Source: an uncultured Lachnospiraceae bacterium
Lineage (GTDB): Bacteria > Bacillota > Clostridia > Lachnospirales > Lachnospiraceae
NCBI GenBank assembly: GCA_902798585.1
Contig: CADBXF010000003.1
Location: forward strand, 27,265 to 91,264
Reading direction: 5' to 3'
DNA: 64,000 nucleotides
Position numbers and translations under genes: made by a program. Numbering within the stretch: the stretch's first letter is position 1; every line of letters begins with the position of its first letter. Positions 34,328-42,353 of the stretch are shown piece after piece. The notes below the pieces were generated by a model. It did not search any database. It was not told the DNA's origin and saw nothing but the letters and a program-made list of their open reading frames with translations.

Positions 34328-35383
34328 ATGAAAAAAACGGCAGTTGTAGTTGTATTGGCAATGATTATCGGATTGTGCAGCACATCCTGTTCTCGCAAAG
34401 GGGAACAGGATGTATCTGTAAGTAAAATTGCAATTGATTATTTGGCGATGCGGAATGTAGTGTCAAGTAAGGTGAAGAAGGCAGATTTTACCTTTTTCTC
34501 GGAGTATAAGGCAATTGTTGAACCGATTGATTATTGGAGCGTTTCGGAGCGCCTGGAATCTGCAACGGCATCGTTCTGCGACTTGAAATATTCGGAAAAA
34601 GAGCGGGTCGAAACCGGGGATGCCGTAATGGTCAGAGTATATGCGGAAGACACGCCGGGGCAGGGGACTTTCGAAGAGAAGAAATGCGTGGTTGTTGTCG
34701 GCGCGGAATTGTTTAATCGAAGCGCAGAGGAGCGCATGATAGGAATGCGCAAAGGCGACACTGTTAAAATTGCATTGTCTGATGACGGAGTGGGAAAACG
34801 GGGAGCATCAACGAATCTTTCGGTCAGCATTGATATTATAGCTATCGGGAAATACGAAGCAGGAGACGATTTTGAGGACTTTTTGCGGATGAACGGCTTC
34901 GCAACTTTCGATGATCTTTATCATTACCTATATGATGTTGTAAAGGGCGAAGAAGCGTTTTTAAGTTTCAACAAGAGGAAGGCGGACTTCTTTGAAGAAG
35001 CGTTCTCAAGGTGCGAGTTTGACCTTTCGGAAGATGATTTAAAAAACTACGCTGTTCGCATATCGGAAGAACACGAGGGTGTTGCCAGAGATTTAGGGAT
35101 GAACACGGAAACATATTACTCGAGTGCTCTTAAGTCGGACCGGAACGGTTTTTTTGAGTTGTGTGTTGATTCTGCGGAGTATGAGATAAAGAGCGCGCTG
35201 GTAATCGGAATGCTGGCCTCTGAGTATGAAATTGATGTGTCGGAGGGCGAGCTGGATGATTTTTGCAAAAGAAACACTTATGAAATCCGTTCTGACGCAG
35301 ACAAAACGGTTGCAGCATTCCTTTGCCTGCAGGAGAAGGTGCTGACGCGATTCGGTGTGGTATATCAGGGTTTGGGGAATTGA
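34328..35383 (+). CDS. Trigger-factor-like lipoprotein (FKBP-type foldase)
   Basis: 351 residues. MKKTAVVVVLAMIIGLCSTS ends in a TSC lipobox, with Cys21 as the probable lipid anchor. Residues of about 95-185 resemble a degenerate FKBP domain: VETGDAVMVRVYAED, VVGAELFNRSAEERMIGMRK, then GDTVKI. The C-terminal half matches the helical chaperone arms of trigger factor: DDLKNYAVRISEE, then VDSAEYEIKSALVIGMLASE, and IDVSEGELDDF. The ribosome-binding N-domain is replaced by a signal peptide. An extracytoplasmic foldase like PrsA is the likely role. The gene is clearly AT-richer than the flanking ones. Confidence 0.65.
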   Translation: MKKTAVVVVLAMIIGLCSTSCSRKGEQDVSVSKIAIDYLAMRNVVSSKVKKADFTFFSEYKAIVEPIDYWSVSERLESATASFCDLKYSEKERVETGDAVMVRVYAEDTPGQGTFEEKKCVVVVGAELFNRSAEERMIGMRKGDTVKIALSDDGVGKRGASTNLSVSIDIIAIGKYEAGDDFEDFLRMNGFATFDDLYHYLYDVVKGEEAFLSFNKRKADFFEEAFSRCEFDLSEDDLKNYAVRISEEHEGVARDLGMNTETYYSSALKSDRNGFFELCVDSAEYEIKSALVIGMLASEYEIDVSEGELDDFCKRNTYEIRSDADKTVAAFLCLQEKVLTRFGVVYQGLGN

Positions 35384-35408
35384 CTTTTCCGGTCTTTTTC
35401 GCTACAAT
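35380..35408 (+). promoter_or_regulatory. Promoter of the ABC-2 export operon
   Basis: TTGACT at 35380-35385, overlapping the stop codon of the lipoprotein gene, and TACAAT at 35403-35408 with a 17-base spacer. Confidence 0.7.
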
Positions 35409-35487
35409 GATTGCATGACGCCGCATTGACGGCGAAGAGCCTTCGGACAGAAGAAATACGCGCGTGCGGAAAGCACGGGCGGAGAGG

Positions 35488-35604
35488 ATGGATAAAAATA
35501 TGAATTTTTTCAGCAAGAAGACGCAGAAGAAGATTATCGTTGTGATGGCAATTATTCTTGTGCTGGTTATGGTTGCCTGCCTTCTTTCGGGAATGATGAA
35601 GTAA
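35488..35604 (+). CDS. 38-residue single-membrane-helix protein
   Basis: Starts at ATG 35488 with GGAGAGG close upstream. Lysine-rich residues 10-15 (KKTQKK) precede one hydrophobic helix, IIVVMAIILVLVMVACLLSG, so the N-terminus should stay inside. It ends four bases before the ABC ATPase gene, which lacks its own strong ribosome site and may depend on translation of this ORF. Small basic membrane proteins of this kind occur widely in Clostridia; the function is unknown. Confidence 0.65.
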   Translation: MDKNMNFFSKKTQKKIIVVMAIILVLVMVACLLSGMMK

Positions 35605-35608
35605 GACG

Positions 35609-36292
35609 ATGATTACTGTCAACGGCATCAGCAAAAGATACGGGAGGAAGGTTGTGCTGCGAGAGGCCTCGTTCACCGCGAAGCAGGGCGAATGCGTTGC
35701 GATTGCGGGGGCGAACGGCAGCGGTAAATCAACCCTCTTAAAGATTCTGGCCGGCACCCTTAAAGCGGGTGGCGGCAGTTTCACTGCGTTCGGACATGAC
35801 ATGCTTCGGGAGGCCGGGGAGCGCGAACGACTGATCGGATATGTTCCGCAGGAAAACCCGTTGATTGCGGAGCTCACGGCGCGGGACAATCTGCGCCTGT
35901 GGTATTGCAACAGCCGCTATGACATTGAGCAGGAGCTTGAGAAGGGGACGCTTGCGATGCTCGGGATTCCCGAGTTTATCGATGTGCGCGTGGATGCCAT
36001 GTCGGGCGGCATGAAGAAGCGCTTAAGCATCGGTTGTGCGGTCGCGAACGATCCCCCTGTTTTGATTCTCGATGAGCCGGATGCGGCGCTCGACCTCATC
36101 TGTAAGGAAGCTATCCGCGATTATCTGGCGGAGCACAAGCGGCGAGGCGGAATTGTGATTATCACAACGCACGACGAGGAGGCGCTCTCTATCGTGGATA
36201 AGCTGCTGGTGATGCAGGACGGCGTCCTTCGGGAAGTCGACCGGACGCTCCGCGGCGACGGCCTTCTGGCGGAGCTCAAGCGTGGGGTGTGA
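35609..36292 (+). CDS. ABC transporter ATP-binding protein
   Basis: 227 residues with Walker A GANGSGKST, the Q-loop in YVPQENPLI, signature MSGGMKKR and Walker B LILDEPDAALD, and a histidine switch in TTHDEEA. The MSGGMKKR signature is typical of ABC-2 type (Nat/Ccm/drug) exporters. It should power the two permeases encoded at 37968 and 39303; one unusual membrane-anchored protein lies between them. Confidence 0.88.
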   Translation: MITVNGISKRYGRKVVLREASFTAKQGECVAIAGANGSGKSTLLKILAGTLKAGGGSFTAFGHDMLREAGERERLIGYVPQENPLIAELTARDNLRLWYCNSRYDIEQELEKGTLAMLGIPEFIDVRVDAMSGGMKKRLSIGCAVANDPPVLILDEPDAALDLICKEAIRDYLAEHKRRGGIVIITTHDEEALSIVDKLLVMQDGVLREVDRTLRGDGLLAELKRGV

Positions 36293-36303
36293 ACGAGGTT
36301 TGT

Positions 36304-37917
36304 ATGGACGAGAAGAAGACATTGGTGCGGCCGCCGTTTGACGAGAACGGAAATGTGGTCTGGACCGATGAGGAAAAGCCGATGAAGAAAAAAGCCCTTC
36401 GGTGGTGGGTATGGCTCATCCCGGTTGGGCTTATTTGCGTTATCGGGCTCGGTGTTCTCTTGTATCGTGCGGCTAACCGCAAGACGCCGCAGGAGCTGTG
36501 TCGGGCCGCGCTTAAAGACGCATTTGCGGATGCTCTCGGATATCGCGAGCCGATGATGAAGGCACTGCATATGGAGGATCTCTCGGGGATTTTGGAGAAG
36601 GATCCGCTTGAACTCGGGCTGGCGCTCTCGCTGAAGGAGACAAATCTCACCTACGGCGATCTCGGTATCGGCGGGGAGGAAGAGAAGAGCCGGGAGCTTT
36701 CGCAGTACAACGGTTTCGGCTTCAGCGTCGACAATCGCGTGGACGGCGACAGAGTCAGCATGGATCTGCGCGGCGCAATCAGCGCATTGACCCTCTCGGT
36801 GCTTCGCGCATATTCCGAGGACGGCAAGCTTTACCTTGCGTCCCCGAAACTGCTCTCGGAAGTGCTTACCGTCAAGCCGGCGGAGTTTCCGGAGCGCTGG
36901 GATTCCGCTCCCCTTTGGGAAGCGCTTTCAAAAACAAAGAGGGAGTCCGTAAAAGGAATCATCCGCAAGGGGTTTGAGCTGTGGGAACGAATCAGGCCGA
37001 CGGCGAAGGCGGTGAGAAGCCTTCTGGTCGCCTCCTATCCGCAGGAGGAGTCGGAGTTCGATCGCATGATTTCGTCGATTCGTTATGAGCAGTGCAGGGA
37101 CGACAAGGGTGAAGAGCTCACGGAAAATGTCGTCGTCGGCTCACAGAAAGTCCCCTGCTATGTCCTCCGCATCGAGGCGGAGGAAAACGGGGTTGTTGAG
37201 TTTTTCGAAAAGGCGGCTGTGGCGTTCGGCGGCGAAAACGGCGCAGCGGAACTGCACAAAGCCTGGAAGTTTCGGGAACAGGCTGACGGTACGGACGCCG
37301 TCCGGGTGTTCGCCTATGTGACGAAGGGCGGCGAGCTTGCGAGACTTACGGCGGATATCAGCGGATTGTGGTATGACAGGCCGGCGACCGTGTCGGCGGA
37401 GGTGTCGTGCCGGGGCGCGGAGGATCCGCAGGATCTCACAAAGCTGACCGTGAAGGTCAATCTCGACGGAAAACAGTATGAGCTTACGGCGGAGAAGTCC
37501 GTGAAAGCGACGCGGGCGCGAGTTTCCTCGGATATCTCGCTTTCGCTGCAGATGCCGGACGGAAAAAAATACGGCGGTGACGCTTCGCTTGTGTATAATG
37601 TGCCCTCCGCATCGCTGGATGTCACGGCCCATGCGAGAATCGACGAAAGTATCGTCGGAACGCTGGAGGCGAGCGCCGAGTGCAGCTTCAAAAACTGCTG
37701 GGAGATGCGATTCTCGCGGCTGGCGCTCGAGAACCGCTACACGGGGGCCAAGGCGACATTTTCCGGACGGCTTCTGATTGCGCCCACAAGCGAGGGACCG
37801 GAGAAGCCGGAGGGCGAGGAGAAGGACCAACTCGCGGTGACGCCGGAGCAGAATCAGGAGATGATTCGCGAGGGCAGGGAACAGATTCAGTGGTATATCG
37901 ACAAGTTTTTCCGCTGA
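36304..37917 (+). CDS. Membrane-anchored exterior protein of an ABC-2 operon
   Basis: 537 residues, family not recognised. A cytoplasmic N-terminus of about 35 residues with a proline-rich part is followed by one helix, WVWLIPVGLICVIGLGVLLY, then a large soluble domain of mixed beta-strand character outside the membrane. The end is rich in Glu and Gln. ATG at 36304 is chosen for its GAGG site; GTG at 36289 overlaps the ATPase gene. It may present or receive the exported substrate, or sense the envelope. What is exported is unknown. Confidence 0.6.
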   Translation: MDEKKTLVRPPFDENGNVVWTDEEKPMKKKALRWWVWLIPVGLICVIGLGVLLYRAANRKTPQELCRAALKDAFADALGYREPMMKALHMEDLSGILEKDPLELGLALSLKETNLTYGDLGIGGEEEKSRELSQYNGFGFSVDNRVDGDRVSMDLRGAISALTLSVLRAYSEDGKLYLASPKLLSEVLTVKPAEFPERWDSAPLWEALSKTKRESVKGIIRKGFELWERIRPTAKAVRSLLVASYPQEESEFDRMISSIRYEQCRDDKGEELTENVVVGSQKVPCYVLRIEAEENGVVEFFEKAAVAFGGENGAAELHKAWKFREQADGTDAVRVFAYVTKGGELARLTADISGLWYDRPATVSAEVSCRGAEDPQDLTKLTVKVNLDGKQYELTAEKSVKATRARVSSDISLSLQMPDGKKYGGDASLVYNVPSASLDVTAHARIDESIVGTLEASAECSFKNCWEMRFSRLALENRYTGAKATFSGRLLIAPTSEGPEKPEGEEKDQLAVTPEQNQEMIREGREQIQWYIDKFFR

Positions 37918-37967
37918 CACAAAAACACGGAAGTTGCGGCAGCGGTTGAAAGCGGTTGGGAGTGACT

Positions 37968-39221
37968 ATGGGCAGATTGTTTCGGCACTTCCTCTTTCTG
38001 GAGGGGAAGCGCGCATGGAAAATCATACCGCAGTACTATTTGGGCACGGCTCTTCTCGTGGCCCTGTTTGTCGTGGTTACCCTGACCGGAAATACGGTGC
38101 TGAATGACGGCGAGAAGAAGGATGCCGTGAGTATCGCCCTGGTGATGAACGATCCGTATCTGAAAAATTACGGGATGGATGTGTTGCAGTCAGCGTCGAG
38201 CGCAACCTCGATTTTCAGTTTTATCGAGACGACCGAGGAGGAGGGGCGCAGGGGCCTTTCGGACGGACGATACGACGGCGTGATGGTGTTCCCGGAGAAC
38301 TTTGTGGACGGCGTCTTCGGGGACGATTCCGTCGGTGCGGCGACCATGTATTCGCCGAAGATGTCCAACAGCCTGAACCAGGCCCTGATGGAGGGTATCG
38401 TTGAGGTAGGAACCAACCTTCTCGGCGCGTCCGCGGCGTATGTGAACAGCGCGCTTTTTGTGGCGGAGCAGAACGGGGTGGACAATGTGGTGCGGAAACG
38501 CATGCAGGCGGAGCTTGAAACCAAGCTCGCCGACCGTGTAATCAACCGCGAACAGAGTTTCGTGACGGAGGACGCCTCGGGAACTTTCGGGCAGACATTG
38601 ATTCAATACTATTTCTGCGCCGGCATCGTGATGCTTCTCATGCTCGGCGGTGTCGCGTGCGGAACACTTTTAAAGAGCGATGCGCGCTCCCTCGAGGACC
38701 AGCTTGCAATGCGCGGAATCGGGCCGCTTTTGCTTGCCACGGCGCGGTATCTCGCGGTGCTCGTCCTGTTCTTCGCATTTTACCTGACGGTGTTCGGGGC
38801 GCTGTTTGTCGTGTGGCTTCGCTGGCCCGATGTGACGGAGAAATATTTTGCGATTACGAAATTCCGCGAGCTGTGGTTCTGGTTTGTGTCGGGGTTGCCG
38901 GTGCTTTTGCTTGCGGCGGCGATAGTTTTGCTTGTATATACGCTGGCGGCCAACCAGATCGGAGGAATTCTTCTCCTGTTTCTCGTGACGCTTTTGATGG
39001 GATATGCGTCCGGATGTATCGTGCCCTCGGCGTATCTCCCCAAGGCAGTGCGAAGTGTCGGACGGCATCTCCCGACAGCGACGATGCTGCATGTGTCGGT
39101 CGGAGGGCTGACGCAGATTGCGGACAAGGCGGGAACATGGCTTGTTTTGGCCGAGGCGGCGACAGGATTTGCCGTCACGGCAGCGCTTATGAAATGGAAC
39201 CGGTGGCGCGCACAGCGCTGA
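37968..39221 (+). CDS. ABC-2 type permease (subunit 1)
   Basis: 417 residues with the ABC-2/YhgE-like plan: a first helix at about residues 25-44 (LGTALLVALFVVVTLTGN), an exterior domain of about 170 residues, then five or six helices. YFCAGIVMLLMLGGVACGTL starts the membrane domain. ATG at 37968 follows GGGAG. It pairs with the next gene as a heterodimeric channel for the ATPase at 35609. Confidence 0.78.
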   Translation: MGRLFRHFLFLEGKRAWKIIPQYYLGTALLVALFVVVTLTGNTVLNDGEKKDAVSIALVMNDPYLKNYGMDVLQSASSATSIFSFIETTEEEGRRGLSDGRYDGVMVFPENFVDGVFGDDSVGAATMYSPKMSNSLNQALMEGIVEVGTNLLGASAAYVNSALFVAEQNGVDNVVRKRMQAELETKLADRVINREQSFVTEDASGTFGQTLIQYYFCAGIVMLLMLGGVACGTLLKSDARSLEDQLAMRGIGPLLLATARYLAVLVLFFAFYLTVFGALFVVWLRWPDVTEKYFAITKFRELWFWFVSGLPVLLLAAAIVLLVYTLAANQIGGILLLFLVTLLMGYASGCIVPSAYLPKAVRSVGRHLPTATMLHVSVGGLTQIADKAGTWLVLAEAATGFAVTAALMKWNRWRAQR

Positions 39222-39302
39222 CGGATGCGGAGACGGAATCGGGTCCCGGCGGAATCGGCAAATCCCGCCGCGGATAACGGCGACAGACACGGAGGTCACG
39301 GC

Positions 39303-40562
39303 TTGGCACAGACGCAGGGACAATCGGAACGCTTGCGCGGCGCGTTCGCTTCGGCGGAGGAGCTTGCGGCGCAGTCTGCCACGAGCCGGGGCAAGGCCGC
39401 CGCGGCGCTTCGGAGATTTTTCGTGTGGACGGGGCTGACCGCCAAACGGCTTCTCAAGAAACCGTCGTTCGTGCTTATTTTACTTATGCTTCCGGTGGTT
39501 TTGCTCGTGTACCGCGCCGTCATCACGGAGGATGACGGAAAGCTGCATGTCGCGGTGTATTTCGAGGAGGAGGACGAACTCTCGAAGGCGTTTTTGACGG
39601 AGATGACGGAAAATGTCCCCGAGCAGTTTCTGTTTTACCGCTGTGAAGAGTCGGAGGATCTCTACAGCGATGTCGCTGCGGCCCGCGCCGAATGCGGTTA
39701 TGTGTTCTCGGCGAATATGGCGAAGAAGATTCTCACCGGGGAATGGCAGGGGATGATTACGGCGGTGGTCTCGGAGAAGACCGTGTACGCCGCATTTGTC
39801 AACGAGATTGTGTACAACAAACTGAACCGTTTTCTGAGCTTTGAGGTGGTAAAGGACTATCTTGTGAAAAGCCCCGACATGCATCTTACCGAGGCCGAGG
39901 TCGAGCGCCTTTTGGCCGGGGAATTCGCCTCCATGGTCTCGAAGAAAACGCTTGTCAACTATGTGACTACGGATGTTATGACAGGCGAGGTTGTCGAGGA
40001 TGAGGAGCTCGCGAAAAATGTCAGCGTCCTCACGAAACCGATTCGCGGAACCGTCGCCATCTTCGTGCTGCTCACGGGCCTTGCCGGGCTGGTGTTCTGG
40101 TACCAGGACGACGCCGAGGGCCGTTACCGTGTGATGGCGCGCGAGCGCAGACCGCTGCTCTCGTTCGCATCCATTCTTCTTCCGACTGTCATGGCGGGAC
40201 TCGCGGGAATCGTATGTCTCGCGATTGCCGGCCTTTGGACCCATACGGCCACGGAGCTTCTCTCCATGGCTGTCTATGTGTGGTTTGTCGCCGCATTTTG
40301 CAACATTTTGCGCTTCCTGATTCCGTCGGTGCACGCGGTGTGCGCAATCATTCCGATTCTGACGCTCATCAGCTACCTGTGCTGTCCGATTTTGCTTGAT
40401 GTCGGGCGTCTCTTCCCGGCGATTCGCTTCGTGCGCGCGATTCTTCTCCCGCAGTATTATCTGCGCATCTACGAGGGGTATCCCATGCTCCCGCTTCTGC
40501 TCGGCGCACTCGCACTCACGCTGGTGTCTGCCGTGCTCTCCGTCCCTGAGCGCAACCGCTGA
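39303..40562 (+). CDS. ABC-2 type permease (subunit 2)
   Basis: 419 residues, same topology as subunit 1: a first helix FVLILLMLPVVLLVYRAV, an exterior domain, and about five C-terminal helices from FVLLTGLAGLVFW on. A TTG at 39303 is chosen because GGAGG lies at 39291-39295 and because the length then matches subunit 1. An ATG at 39225 is in frame but would add 26 residues of low-complexity polar sequence without a ribosome site. Start confidence is moderate. Confidence 0.75.
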   Translation: MAQTQGQSERLRGAFASAEELAAQSATSRGKAAAALRRFFVWTGLTAKRLLKKPSFVLILLMLPVVLLVYRAVITEDDGKLHVAVYFEEEDELSKAFLTEMTENVPEQFLFYRCEESEDLYSDVAAARAECGYVFSANMAKKILTGEWQGMITAVVSEKTVYAAFVNEIVYNKLNRFLSFEVVKDYLVKSPDMHLTEAEVERLLAGEFASMVSKKTLVNYVTTDVMTGEVVEDEELAKNVSVLTKPIRGTVAIFVLLTGLAGLVFWYQDDAEGRYRVMARERRPLLSFASILLPTVMAGLAGIVCLAIAGLWTHTATELLSMAVYVWFVAAFCNILRFLIPSVHAVCAIIPILTLISYLCCPILLDVGRLFPAIRFVRAILLPQYYLRIYEGYPMLPLLLGALALTLVSAVLSVPERNR

Positions 40563-40591
40563 GATTTCGGACGATTTCCGAGAATCCAACC

Positions 40592-40621
40592 CATGTCGTT
40601 CATCCAAAAAACATGTCGTTC
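40592..40621 (+). promoter_or_regulatory. Paired direct repeats, probable activator site
   Basis: CATGTCGTTC occurs at 40592-40601 and again at 40612-40621, exactly 20 bases apart, two helical turns. The pair ends 12 bases before the -35 box of the next promoter, the usual place for a tandem-binding response regulator such as a LytTR or OmpR type. Confidence 0.6.
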
Positions 40622-40633
40622 GTCAACGAGCGA

Positions 40634-40662
40634 TTGCCGCGGAAGCGGATGTGTGTTATTAT
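40634..40662 (+). promoter_or_regulatory. Promoter of the secreted protein-MacB-like operon
   Basis: TTGCCG at 40634-40639 and TATTAT at 40657-40662, 17 bases apart. The -35 box is weak, which fits a need for an activator. Confidence 0.58.
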
Positions 40663-40712
40663 GCTTTTGAAAGCGATAGTTGCTTTAACAAATTACACTT
40701 AAGGGGGACAAC

Positions 40713-41729
40713 ATGAAAAAAAAGATTGCGATGTGTCTGGCTGTTATCGTTCTGCTCGGAATGATTCCGTTTGGGATGATTATGCAGACAAAAGAGGCTT
40801 CGGCGGCTACGGCAAACTCAGAAAGGCGGGGACCTCGCATTCTGATTGAGCGGAATTATTATGGCACTTATTTCATTGCGGACGGGAAAAAGTACAAGTA
40901 CAAGGATCAGAAAGCGAACACTACAATGCTGCGCATTGAAGTGAACACATTTACATTTATCGGTCATCCTTCCGATGGGTATTATTATGCCCCGGTATAT
41001 GTCCGCTTTTCTGCAAAGTGCCATCCCGCAGAGTATGCGCCCAACTCGGTTCCTTCGGGTATTTACGGCTATCCTCAGATGCTGATTGTGGAAATCGGAA
41101 GAACGAATCTGACAGGCGATAGCAATCGATATGCGCGCGGGGCAATGATCAGCCTTGACATTTCTCCGAAGGTAACTATGCCGACAAGTACATATACGGT
41201 TTCCGGCGAAAATGCACTTCGCTTCCTTGACAGTGTATCTGTAGGCGGAAGTTACTCGTCGGCAAATGGCGCCGGAGGGTCAGCAGAGATAACTTTGTTG
41301 AAACGGCAGTACAAGACGACTGAGGAATCAATAGTTTACGGGGCGCTTGAGATATCGACGAGAGCCTGCACGCGGAATCTTGCAGAGTGGAAGTTTGATT
41401 ACAAAACGAGCAGGACAAACAGGCAGTTTAACAATTACTGCAGTTCCGATACGGATCAGGAGGGTATGCTGTCTTGGGTACAGTACGATTATTCGGAAGG
41501 ACCTTGGCCGCCGATGACCTGTACCGTGAAGTGTGAGTTCGGTATGGTTAAGGATAACTCGACCGAGCTGTATTTTATGCACAAGGGAGCCCCCTACAGT
41601 AAGTCCGCCAGCGATATGCAACTCGAATTTTACAATGCCGCAGCGGAAACGGGCAAGGGATTCAATGTCTATGACAGCAGCCGCGGAACAGTAGGAAAGA
41701 CAGTAACATTGACATTCGGTGAGCATTGA
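40713..41729 (+). CDS. Secreted protein of unknown family
   Basis: 338 residues. The signal peptide MKKKIAMCLAVIVLLGMIPF probably ends after KEASA. The mature protein is rich in Tyr, Ser, Thr and Asn and has strong beta-strand character, with four cysteines (CHPAEY, ACTRN, YCSS, CTVKC). No known domain was recognised. It leads an operon with a lipoprotein and a MacB-like ABC exporter, a setting found for secreted peptides, bacteriocin-like proteins and stress-induced surface proteins. The gene is AT-richer than the rest of the window. Confidence 0.75.
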   Translation: MKKKIAMCLAVIVLLGMIPFGMIMQTKEASAATANSERRGPRILIERNYYGTYFIADGKKYKYKDQKANTTMLRIEVNTFTFIGHPSDGYYYAPVYVRFSAKCHPAEYAPNSVPSGIYGYPQMLIVEIGRTNLTGDSNRYARGAMISLDISPKVTMPTSTYTVSGENALRFLDSVSVGGSYSSANGAGGSAEITLLKRQYKTTEESIVYGALEISTRACTRNLAEWKFDYKTSRTNRQFNNYCSSDTDQEGMLSWVQYDYSEGPWPPMTCTVKCEFGMVKDNSTELYFMHKGAPYSKSASDMQLEFYNAAAETGKGFNVYDSSRGTVGKTVTLTFGEH

Positions 41730-41741
41730 CAGCGGGGTAAA

Positions 41742-42353
41742 ATGAGAAAAGCGTATTTGTTTTGCATAGTTCTTCTTGCGGCAGTTCTTTGTGCCTGCGG
41801 GAAGAAACCGGCGAATTCGGATAACGGCGAGGTCGCGCCGGAAAAGCGCGATTTTGCGGTGCTGCTTTCCGAGGAGTATGACGCCGATATTGTTTTGTTG
41901 AATGCGGATGGGCATGAATTCAGAGAAACATTAGAGCGTAGGGAGATTACCGTAGACGCGATTGATACCCTCCGGGCGGATAAAGCGAAATCCTACGGAT
42001 GCATCCTGATTCTGGACAGGAAGGGAACATGTCCGCTTACGGTCGAGATAGTAAAAAAGCTGGTTCGGTTTGCCGACGAAAACCGGTATGATATTCAATA
42101 TATTGGAAGAGCAGGGGTTTCTCTGTTCCGTGAGGCCGGGGTTCGCGATGCCGAGGAAAATGATGTGGCCGTAACCTACGCGCCTGCCAGCACGGATCCG
42201 GAGCAGTCCGGTTCCAATGTTATTCTCGGTTTATGGAACGAAGGAAATGAGGAACTTGCGATTCAATCCGAAGAGGCGATGGAGGAGGAAATCCTGAGCG
42301 ACCTCTGCTATCTGGCGAAAATCGCAAGAGATTTCAGGAAAAGCGTAAAATGA
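41742..42353 (+). CDS. Lipoprotein of unknown family
   Basis: 203 residues with a lipoprotein signal MRKAYLFCIVLLAAVLCACG; Cys19 of LCAC is the likely anchor. The rest is acidic and soluble. The stretch LRADKAKSYGCILILDRKGT and the following helix-rich part give no family. It overlaps the ABC gene by four bases and so is probably translated with it; it may be an accessory or immunity-like partner of the exporter. Confidence 0.72.
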   Translation: MRKAYLFCIVLLAAVLCACGKKPANSDNGEVAPEKRDFAVLLSEEYDADIVLLNADGHEFRETLERREITVDAIDTLRADKAKSYGCILILDRKGTCPLTVEIVKKLVRFADENRYDIQYIGRAGVSLFREAGVRDAEENDVAVTYAPASTDPEQSGSNVILGLWNEGNEELAIQSEEAMEEEILSDLCYLAKIARDFRKSVK

